NCBI GenBank assembly: GCA_002163245.1
Contig: MAAL01000115.1
Coordinates: 1-64,000, forward strand
Length of the DNA: 64,000 nucleotides
Origin: Gammaproteobacteria bacterium 42_54_T18
Lineage (GTDB): Bacteria; Pseudomonadota; Gammaproteobacteria; Pseudomonadales; Ketobacteraceae
Direction of reading: 5' to 3'
Positions 46,001 to 58,000 of the stretch are shown piece by piece. Numbering within the stretch: the stretch's first letter is position 1; each line of letters starts with the position of its first letter. Both the position numbers and the translations under genes were made by a program. The notes beneath the pieces were generated by a model that saw nothing but the letters and a program-made list of their open reading frames with translations, was not told where the DNA came from and made no database searches.

Positions 46001-49000
46001 CCAATCGATTGGATTCGGTAGTTAACTCTGCATAACTTAATGCTTTATTCTCAAATATAAGGGCTATGGCTTCTGGTGTTTTTGTTGCTTGCTCCGTAAT
46101 GCAAGCATGGATAGGCTTTTCATAAGTAAAGTTGTGCTCGTTGATACTGTTCTTATATAAGGCAGCTCGCTCTTCTTGAGTCACAAACTCTACGTCTGAT
46201 ACATACTGAGTTTCTCCCTGAGTAAGGCTCATCAGCCCATGGGTGAACTGAGTGAATAACTTAACGATTACCTTTCGACTAATAACAGATAAGTCATGTT
46301 TGCAACCAACATTGAGAGTCCCACCCTCTGCCAAACTAAACAATACCGTTAGGGCGAAATTAGTTTCCTCGCGGATGTCCCTAATTGCGAACTGTGTTTT
46401 CTTGGGGGCAACCTCCTTCATTGTTTCTGCAATGGGGTAGTTCTCAAATACAAGGATGTTATCAAACAATCCTTCTTTCCCAAGCTCCATACGTTTAGCC
46501 GCAAGCTTCTGAATATCATACAGCGGAGTATATTCATAATCGCGACTGTTCAAACTAATGCGCTGCAACTCCTGCAACCAATTCCTAATCTCCATGCCGG
46601 GCTTTATTTCAGTAATCACTGGAATGGTATTAATAAACATACCCAAACTTTCTTCAGCAAACGGTAGATCTGTGGGCCTTCCCGATGTTGTCGCACCAAA
46701 ACAGACATTGTCTTGACCTGTATATCGGCTAATTACCAAAGACCAAATACCTTGCACTAAGGTATTCACAGTAACGTGATTGTTCTGACTAAAAGCCTGA
46801 AGTCGCTCGGTATCCTGCTCACTTAACGAAATCGCATACTCTTCGTAGGTTTTATCGACGGTACTTTTCTGCTCGACATTACTTTGTTGCTCAACGGGCT
46901 TTCCATCAGATAGTGCGCCGGACAAATACGTCGGGGCATCTAATAAATCGACCTGTTGTTGCCAGTAAATTAGGTTCTCTTGGTGGTTTTGTTTTTCCAA
47001 CCAGGCTATATAATCTCTATATTGCGATTGCACAGGCGGTAACGTATGGCCTTCATATGCCATCAACACTTCACCCATCTGGCGTGACAAACTCCACCCA
47101 TCGGATAATAAGTGGTGGTTCGTCCAGATTAGGTGGTGAGTATTATCAGTTAATTGAATAACAATAACCCGAGACAGCCCAGGCTCTTCTAATGCTAACC
47201 CTTGCTCTAGCTGAGACTTTGCTAATGCAGCTAACGCTACCTCATGACCAACAGCAAGATCATCAATTGTTTTATTACACCAATCAAGAGAGCGCCAATG
47301 TATCTCTACGGATTTAGCCACGTACTGCAAAGGCTCCTCACGATCCGTAATAAACCCTGTGCGCAAGACACCATGACGATTCCCTACCTGCTGCCAGGCT
47401 GCTTTGAACTTTTCCTCGTCCAAGTCCGTCATATCTAATCGAAGCTGATTTAGATATGCCGTACCTTCCGGCGCATACAAACTATGGAACAACATTCCCT
47501 TTTGCATCGGCGACAATGGGTAAATATCATCTATATTTGCGACATCCAAAGACAACGCATCAATTTCACCCTGATCAAGTTTAGAAAGTGGTACATCGGA
47601 GGGAGTTAACCCCCTCACCCCTGAGGTACAGTGCGCAATTAATTCTTGCAGTTCTTTAGTAAATAGTGAGCCAAAAAATTCAACGGTGGCCTGATTGAAG
47701 TCATCAGAATGATAGGTAATTTCTAGCGTAAGCTCTCCACCCAAAATCCCTCCATTTATAGAAACTGCATGGCTTAATGGTGTACTTAGTGCTGTTGCAT
47801 TCCCTGTCTTCTCTTCTGCTGGCTGCCAAAGGCTTGCTTCATTGAAGCTGTTATCCATTTGACCGAGGTAATTAAAAACAACCTGTGCAGCTGGCAACAG
47901 GGCTAATGTATCTTTTTGCTCTTGTGACCCATAGTACTTAAATGCGCCAAACCCAACCCCTTTGTTCGGTAGGGATCGTAGGTCTTCTTTAACGCGTGTT
48001 AAGCCTTCCGCATAGGTTCCGCGTCCATCAAGCGCCAAAGGAAACAAACTCGTAAACCACCCAACAGTATGACTTAAATCAATTCGTGCATTTATGTCTT
48101 CTCTTCCATGCCCCTCAAGATCAATTAAAACTCTTGGCTCCCCCGTCCACTGATGTAATGCACGAGACAATGCCGTTAATAACACGTCATTAATCTGGGT
48201 ACGATAAGCGGCAGGTACATCTTGTAACAGCGCCTCTGTTTTCTCTTTATCCAAACCAATAGTAATACGCTGAACACCGAGAGTTTGTTTTCCCTTGCTT
48301 TCAGGGTTACTAATTGTTGTATCATCTTTTGGTAGCTCATTACTCGCGCCAAGTAATGTTTTCCAATACTCATACTCGTGAGAATAATGTGTTGGATATT
48401 CTGCAATTTCCTTGGCCCACTGCTGATAACTACTGCTTTTGGAAGGAAGTGTAATAGACTGACCATTGACCAGCTGATAATAGGCCGTTTGAAAGTCTTC
48501 TAGCAAAATTCGCCATGAAACACCGTCGATGACTAAATGATGAATCGCAAAAAACAAACGTGCGCTACCATCCTCAACCTGCATAGCAACCACTCGCATA
48601 AGCGGCCCCTGTGTAATATCAAGGCTACACTGCGCTTCCTGACAAATGCCTTCGATACCGGCAATCGCCACATCATTCGTCCAAAGATAGTCACGACACA
48701 GCTCACTATTATAGTCTCGGTATGCCTGTGCCCAGGCTCCAGACTCTAGACGTGAGTAACGAAGTCGTAAAGCGTCATGAAGCTCTACAACCGCTTCTAT
48801 CGCTCGCTGTACTGCTTCTATATCCAACCTATCTTGACTACGAAGCAATACCGCCTGATTCCAATGTGAGCGTTCCGTCAATTCCGTCGCAAAGAACGAT
48901 TGCTGAATCGGCAACAAATCGACTTCCCCCGACACATCCTGCTCTATATCGAAAACATCCTCACTACGCACAAGCACTGCGGCCAATTCGGCAATGCTTT

Positions 49001-52000
49001 GCTTTTCAAACATTTGCCGAGGAGTTAATAGATATCCCAATTGGCGCATACGAGCAACAATCTGCAAACTAATAATTGAATCTCCGCCCAATTCAAAGAA
49101 GTTATCGAAACGCCCAACTCGATCTACACCCAGTACATTTTTCCAAATTTCCGCGAGGTCTACTTCTGTTGTTCCTTCTGGATCTTTATACTCCGCTGCG
49201 CTTTCAAATACAGCTTCAGGCAACGCTTTTCGGTCAATTTTCCCGTTGTTATTCACCGGTAAAGCATCTAATACCATGACAACCGCAGGAACCATATAAT
49301 CAGGTAGACTTTCCCCGAGCACACTCCTGACACTGGAATTACCCAGTGAACTGCTGTGAGACAATGAGATGTAGGCAACCAATCGCGTCCCTGTGGGCCC
49401 TTCATCTGCAATAACAACCGCTTGTTTTATGCCTTTTTGAGCCAACAATTGTGACTCAATTTCTCCCAATTCAATTCGAAACCCACGAATCTTAACTTGA
49501 TGATCTATTCGCCCCAAATATTCTAACTGACCCTCTGTGTTCCAACGAACAAGGTCTCCCGTTCGGTACAACCGTTCGCCCTGATTACAATCTGAACTAA
49601 CAAAGGGGTTGGCAACAAAGCGATCTGCCGTTAGATCCGGGCGGCGCAAGTAACCTCGCGCAAGACCTAGCTCTCCCCCCAAATACAACTCGCCAATCGC
49701 TCCCGGTAACGTGAGACTTAAATCTTGATTTAATACATAAGCTGTACGCTCACCGACGGGAACACCGATAGGGGCGTAACCTTCTACAATTTCAGTATCC
49801 GATCCCGCATCCCACAACAACGGGGTCACAACCGTTTCTGTTGGGCCATACCCATTCTTGAAATACTTAGGTTTTAATGCATGGCGCGCCAAATCAAAAC
49901 TTTCCCGAGACATCGCATCACCACCAAAGCAATAGGTTCTCACTGCGGGTGGGTTGCCGATTGCATTCGCGTGCTCTGCTAACTGCTTTAAATATACTGG
50001 GGGGAAAGTAACCTCTGTCACGGCGTGGTGATGTAACCGGTTATAGGTTTCTTCTACGGTCCACATCTCTTCGCCACGTAGAATAACGCTACCACCATGA
50101 CTTAACGCCGTCATCCAACGCTCGTGCGCCCCATCAAAAGAGAACGACATAAAAATCATTTCTCGTGATGTTTCTGACATCCCATAGCGCTGCCCAATGC
50201 CTTTACAATGCATTGCAATCGCTCCACGGGTAATTTGCACGCCTTTAGGCTGCCCGGTGGAACCCGAGGTATAGATAACATAAGCGGTATTATCTGCTGA
50301 CACATTAATGCCAACAGGCTTTTCAACACTGTATGATTGAGATTGAGAGTGTGAATAAGAGCTAATAACCGATACGATATTGTGATGCGGAACAGACTTA
50401 GCAAAACCTAACACATTATCGGAATCAGATATAAGGTGTGCCATTTCACTATCGTCAACCAAATATGCTAACCGGCTTTCTGGATAGGATAAATCTAACG
50501 GTACATAGGCCGCACCGGTTTTTAGAACACCAAGATAAGCGACCAATAAAGAAATACACCTCGGCAATGCAATGCCAACATGCATTTCCGGTTTTACGCC
50601 TTGAGCTAATAAGTAATGCGCTAATTGATTCGATTGTTCTTCAAGTTGGTGATACGTAAGCTCTGTATCTCCTTCGATAACAGCTGACTTATGAGGGTAA
50701 ATCTCTCCCATTGCAGAAATCACGTCGTCGATTGGGGTACGATTTAAGCAGGAGTCTGAACCTCGTCCCAGTGCCATCAGTCGTTCATTTTCTTTCAGCG
50801 ATAACAAATCACAATCACAAACTAAGGAGTGTGGATCATCAATAAGCGTGGTAATAACCGTAATATATCGTTCGGCTAATAATGCGATGGTTTCAGGGGA
50901 GAATAGTTCTTTAGCATACGTGAATTCAAACCCTATTTGATTACCGTCTTTTTCTTGTGTATTAAGTACCAAATCAAACTGTGCATTCTGACCATCCAGT
51001 GGAATACTCTCTACAGCCAAACCTGGTAGACCAGCAGCAGAGTCCTGGCGAATACGCTGATGATTCATCATCACCTGAAACAAAGGTTGCTGCCCTAGGT
51101 TTCGGTCAAGATTTAACGCATCTACCAATTTTTCAAAAGGTAAATCTTGATGTGCTTGCGCGCCCAAAACTGCTTCTTTAACACTCAGCCTGACATCATT
51201 AACCGTCATTTGCGGGAGAATAACCGTACGCATCACTTGCGTATTAATAAAAAACCCTACCAAGTCTTGCGTTTGCGCATGATGCCTATTGGCAATAGGC
51301 ACACCAACACGAATGTCATCCAATCCTGTATAGCGGTTTAACAACAACTGCCAACCAGCTAACAACAAGGAAAATACCGTCTGGCTTTCAGCTTTAGCAT
51401 AACGGTTCAACTGTTGACTAAGATCCTCCGGGAAATCCAACGCTAGCACTTGCGTTGTGTAAACACCTTCTACCGTTCGCGGATAATCGGTAGGCAACGA
51501 TAAAACGGGGTGTGTATCACCTAATTGGGCAAGCCAATAATCCATTTGACGTTTTTCTTCTTCGCCCAAAAACCAATCATGCTGCCATGCGGCATAATCA
51601 GAATAACGGATATCAATCGGAGATGTCATCCGCGGTGTATTGGATACTAATTGATAATAATGCGCCATGGATTCACGGGTAATGATTTCCATTGACCATG
51701 CATCAGAAATGATATGGTGCATCACCACTACAAGTTGATGTTTATTCTCGGACAACGCTAGTAGACCAACGCGTAACAAAGGCCCTTTGCCCAGGTCAAA
51801 AGGGGTATGCGTTAAGCTAGAGATTACCCCACTCTGTTTTTCTTGGAATTCTTCCGATAACACATCGTTCTTATATTCGCGTAAGTCCGAATGCTCAATT
51901 GAAAATAATGTTTCAGGCAAAACTTCTTGCCAACTTTCTCCTTGCTCATCTTCTTTAAATATAGTTCTTAAAGATTCATGCCGTGCAATTAAGTTTGAGA

Positions 52001-55000
52001 AACTCTTCTCTAACGCATCTATATCTAATTGGCCTGTCAATTGCAAAATCGCAGGTATATGGTAAGCGTTACTTTTTGGAGATAACTTCCATAAAAACCA
52101 TTGTCGTTGCTGCGCAAAAGACAACAGTTTGGATGGTTCTTCTAGTTTATCTATCGTATGGGTACTTAACTTGCCTTCATCTTGTTGAGATATCACTTCA
52201 GCTAACGCTTCAAGCGTTTGGTGCTCAAATATATCACGTACTTCTACATGCAAGCCCTTAGTGCGTGCTTGAGAAATGACCCGCAAGCTAACAATAGAGT
52301 CCCCACCAAGGTCAAAAAAGTTATCAAATCTACCAACAACACCAACATCCAAGACTATTTTCCAGATCTCAGCCAGCCTCTCTTCAACCTCCCCTTCTGG
52401 CTTGGCATATGCCGTTGTACTTTCAAAAGTAACTTTTGGCAGCGCTTTACGATCGATTTTTCCATTATTACTAAGAGGTAAGTTCTCTAAGACAATAATT
52501 CGAGTAGGCACCATGTAGTCAGGCACCTCTTCACTCAATACATTTTTAATCGTCTCACTTTCAATATCTGATTCGTGAATCAAGGAGATATAAGCGATTA
52601 GCCGGGTCCCGGAAGGGCCTTCACCAGCTACGACCACGGCTTCCTGTATGTCTCTCTGAGCCAGTAATTGGGCTTCTATCTCTCCCAATTCAATACGGAA
52701 TCCTCGAATTTTCACTTGATGATCAATTCGGCCTAAATACTCCAATTGATTATTGGTATTCCACCGAGCAAGGTCACCCGTACGATATAATCGTTCTCCC
52801 CCATCAAAATGAGTACTACTAAATGGGTTAGCAATAAACCGTTCCGCTGTTAAATCTGCTCGATTTACGTATCCCCGAGCTAGCCCTATACCACCAAGGT
52901 ACAACTCGCCAACAACACCGCGAGGCACTATATTCAAACTACTATCCAACACCAACGTAGATGTGTCAGATATAGGGCTACCGATAGGCACTGAGCGCTC
53001 TGCATCACCATCGCAAGTCCAATGAGTGACATCAATAGCCGCCTCTGTTGGGCCATACAAATTATAGAGTTTTGCTTGAGGCAGTTTACGCAATGCTTCT
53101 GACTGCACCTCTGCAGCTAACGCTTCACCACTACAAACAATAGTTTTAATAGAGGTACATGTAATCGCATCGACTTCTGCTATAAAAGCCTGAAGCATTG
53201 ACGGTACAAAATGCAGTGTTGAAATCTCTCGCTCAGAAATCAGGTCGATAAGTTTTTTAGGGTCTTGGTGCACACCCGGACTAGCAACAACAAGTTTGGC
53301 TCCGTACATCAAAGGCCAAAAAAACTCCCACACTGACACATCAAATCCAAAAGGGGTTTTTTGAAGTACATTATCATTTTTTGTAAGTTGATATGCTTGC
53401 TGCATCCAAGCAAGCCGGTTATAAATTGCTTTGTGTGTATTAGCAACGCCCTTAGGCTGGCCTGTAGAACCAGATGTATAGATGACATACGCAACGCTTT
53501 CCGGTATTAACGCCACATCCGGGTTGACGTCAGAATAGCTATGGCTATCCAGACGATCCAACTCAACAATAGTAACAACATTATTGACCGTGTTAATAAT
53601 GGGTAACCGATCAAACAAATGGCTATGACTTAACAATAATGACAAGCCACTATTGTCAATTATATATTCCATTCTACCCACGGGTAATGAAGGGTCTATT
53701 GGCACATAAGCAGCACCAGCCTTCATTATTGCTAGTAAGCCAATCACCATTTCAATACTACGATCTAGTGCGATACCGACTTTATCCTCGGGTTTAACAT
53801 TCTCGGATATCAGATAATGGGAAAGTTGATTTGATCGTTTATTTAATGTCGAATAGGTAAGAGAATCCCCTTCAAATATCAGTGCTATTTCGTTCGCAGA
53901 AATAACTGACTGCTGTGCGATAACATCATGTATCGCATTTCTATACAGGTGTGTATTTTCATTGCTACACTGTCGAATAATATCTAATTCTGTTTTTGCA
54001 TCTAAGCGAATAAACTCAGAAACCATCTCATCTGATTTTGAAAGTATGCCTTTCAAAATACCGACATAAAAACCTGCAAATTCCGTTATCCGACCTTTAC
54101 TAAATAGCTCGCTCGCATACGTCAACTCAAAGCCAATTCGGTTATCGGATTTTTCATGAGTGTATAACACCAAATCAAACTGTGTATTTTGGCCACTTAA
54201 GGCCACCGTTTCAATTTCAAGCCCTGTTAGCGAAATAATACTGGTATCGTCTTCTTGACGATGACTCATCATCACCTGGAATAATGGTTGTTGTCCCAAA
54301 TCCCTATCAAGTTGCAACGCATCAACCAATTTCTCAAAAGGCAAATCTTGATAGGCCTGGGCGCCGACCACCGCCTCTTTAACTTTGCCAAGCACGTCAC
54401 TGACCAACATATCCGGTGTTATCAGCGTACGCATAACCTGCGTATTAATAAAGAAACCCACTACGTCTTGTGTCTGAGCATTATGTCTATTTGCAATCGG
54501 CACACCCACACGAATGTCACTTTGCCCACTATAGCGATTCAACAATAACTGCCAACTTGCCAACAACACCGAAAATAATGTTTGACCATTATCCTTAGAA
54601 AATTGTTGCAACTGAGAACTTAGCGTAGGTGATAAGTCAACGAAGTGACTGCTTGTTGTATATACTCCATCCAAACGCCGAGGTAAATCTGTTGCCAATG
54701 ATAAAGCTGGATGTTCATCGCCTAACTGTGACGTCCAATAATCCAATTGCTTCTTTTCTTCTTCAGCGGCAAACCAATCATGCTGCCATTGCGCGTAATC
54801 CGAATAATCAATATCAATGGGGGCCAAGAGTATTGGCTGTCCAGAAGCAAGATGATAATAGCTCGTCATCGATTCTCGAGTGATTATCTCCATTGACCAA
54901 GCATCAGAGATAATATGATGCATAACCACAACAAGGAGGTGCTCGTTTTTCTCACATTTCAGCAAGCCTACGCGTATCAAAGGGCCAGTGGTCAAATCGA

Positions 55001-58000
55001 ATGGTCTTTTCGTTAATTCCGCGACCACTCGATCTGTTTTGGTTTCCTTAACATCTTCAGGTAGGTCGGTTAGATCTTGATACACCAGAACGAAGCCAGC
55101 TTCTGGCAATACTTCTTGCCGACTATTCCCCTCATCATCTTCCTTAAAGACAGTACGTAACGACGTATGACGGGATACCAAATAGGAAAAACTCTCCTCT
55201 AATGCGCCTTTATTCAAATCACCAATCAGTCGTAAGATTCCTGAAATATGGTATGCATCGCTTTTTGGGTTCAACTTCCACAAAAACCACTGACGCTGCT
55301 GCGCAAACGACAAAACGCTTGAAGGTTCAGGTAATTTTTTAATTGTGTGTTGACTCAGCGCAGAGCTATCTTGTGTTGAAATTGCTTCAGCTAAAGACTG
55401 AATAGTTTGACATTGAAAAATCTGACGCACTTCCAAGTGCATTTTTTTCGTTCGAGCTTGAGAAATTACTTTCAAGCTAATAATTGAATCTCCGCCTAAC
55501 TCAAAGAAGTTATCAAAACGCCCTACCCGATCAACACCCAACACCTGTTTCCAAATTTCTGCCAGGTCTTCTTCAACGCCTCCTATCGGCGCTTCATATT
55601 CAATAGCGCTTTCAAACACCGGATCCGGTAGCGCTTTTCGATCTATCTTCCCGTTGTTATTTACCGGTAAAGCGTCCAGCACCATAACAACTGCAGGAAC
55701 CATGTAATCAGGCAAACTTTCCCCAAGCACACTCCTGACAGTGGAGTTATTCAGTGAACTGCCTGCAATCAATGAGATGTATGCAACCAACCGTGTCCCT
55801 GTAGCGCCTTCATCTGCAACAACAACGGCTTGTTTTATCCCTTCTTGGGCCAACAATTGGGATTCAATTTCTCCCAATTCGATACGAAATCCGCGAATCT
55901 TAACTTGATGATCTATTCGCCCCAAATATTCTAACTGACCCTCAGTATTCCAACGAACAAGATCTCCCGTTCGGTACAATCGTTCGCCCTGACGACAATC
56001 TGGACTAACAAAAGGGTTGGCAACAAAGCGATCTGCAGTTAGATCCGGACGGCGTAGGTAACCTCGCGCAAGACCTAGCTCTCCTCCTAAATATAACTCG
56101 CCAATCGCTCCGGGTAACGTGAGACTTAAATCTTGATTTAATACATAAGCCGTACGTTCACCGACAGGGACACCAATTGGAGCATAACCTTCTACAATTT
56201 CAGTATCCGATCTTGCATCCCACAACAACGGAGTCACAACCGTTTCTGTGGGGCCATAGCCATTTTTGAAGTATTTAGGTTTTAATGCATGGCGCGCCAA
56301 ATCAAAACTTTCCCGAGACATCGCATCACCACCAAAGCAATAGGTTCTCACGGCTGGTGGATTACCTACTGCATTCGCGTGCTCGGCTAACTGCTTTAAA
56401 TATACTGGAGGGAAAGTAACCTCTGTCACAGCATGGTGATGTAGTCGGTTATAGGTTTCTTCTACCGTCCACATGTCTTCACCGCGAAGAATTACACTAC
56501 CGCCATGACTTAATGCCGTCATCCAACGCTCATGCGCCCCATCAAAAGAGAACGACATAAAAATCATTTCTCGTGATGTTTCTGACATACCATAACGCTG
56601 ACCAATACCTTTACAGTGCATTGCAATCGCACCCCGGGTAATTTGCACGCCTTTGGGCTGCCCTGTAGAACCGGAGGTATAGATCACATAAGCGGTATTA
56701 TCCGCTGACACCTTAATATCAACGGGTTCTTTCGTATTGTACGAGCGAGAATCGAGAACGGATACGATATTGTGATGCGGGACAGACCAGGCAAAACCTA
56801 GCACATTATCTGAATCAGATAGAAGGTGTGTCATTTCACTATCATCAACCAAATATGCTAACCGACTTTCTGGATAGGATAAATCTAACGGCACATAGAC
56901 CGCTCCGGCTTTAAGCACACCAAGATAGGCAACTAATAAAGAAACACATCTAGGTAATGCGATACCCACATGCATTTCGGGTTTAACGCCTTGTGCTAGC
57001 AAATACTGCGCTAATTGATTCGACTGTTCCTCAAGTTGGTGATAAGAAAGTTCTGAATCACCTTCTATAACCGCTGCCTTGTTAGGGTAACGCTCTCCCA
57101 TGGCAGAAATCACTTCTAGAATTGAAGTTCGATCAGGGCTAGGTTCAGGTTCAGTACCTCTACCCAACGTAAAAAGCTGTTGACGTTCCTGATCCGAAAG
57201 AATATCAAACTCACCGATAGCCACACTGGAATCAAGAACCATCTGATTCAATATCGAAATGTAACGATCCGCAAGACGCTCGATAGTATCTAACTTAAAT
57301 AACCCCTTTGCATACCGAAACATTGCCGATAACTTGCCATCATATGACGCTTGCGTTTCTAAAGTCAGGTCAAATTGCGCACACCCCTTGTCTAATTCTA
57401 GTGAACTGACTTCCAGACCTTGAATATCATGCGTCTTTTTACCAACGTGTCCCAAGTGATTAAACATCACCTGGAACAAAGGGTTGTGACCTAGACTCCG
57501 TTCTAGGTTTAATGCATCAACAAGAATATCAAAGGGCAAATCTTGATGTTTTTGTGCTCCTTGGGTAATTACTTTACATTGATCAAGTAAATTATCAAAC
57601 GAAGTGGATCCACAAATTTGTGCAGGGAAAACTTGGGTATTTACGAAAAAACCAATAACTCCAGCCGTTTCTTCTCGATGCCTATTGGCATTTGGAATGC
57701 CTATACGAATACTCTCTTGCCCCGTATAACGAAACAATAATATTTGAAATGCTGTCAGAAAAACCATACAAGGCGTCATATTCTTACTACGTGCAAAACT
57801 CCTTAGGTTTTTATCCAATTCCTCTGGAAAGTTAACGCCATACTCCGCAGCTTTATATTCAACTTCAGGATCACGAAAAAAATCAGTTGGCAACGACAAT
57901 ACCGGATGTTCATTACCCAATAATCCTGTCCAATACGACAGTTGGCGCTCCTGTTCTCCTGCCTCCATCCAATTTCTTTGCCATATTGCATAATCTGAAT

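Noticed and set aside
41100-56720. Repeated blocks on the minus strand as a CRISPR-like or satellite repeat
   Set aside because: They are the conserved core motifs of the NRPS adenylation and carrier domains, spaced by whole modules.
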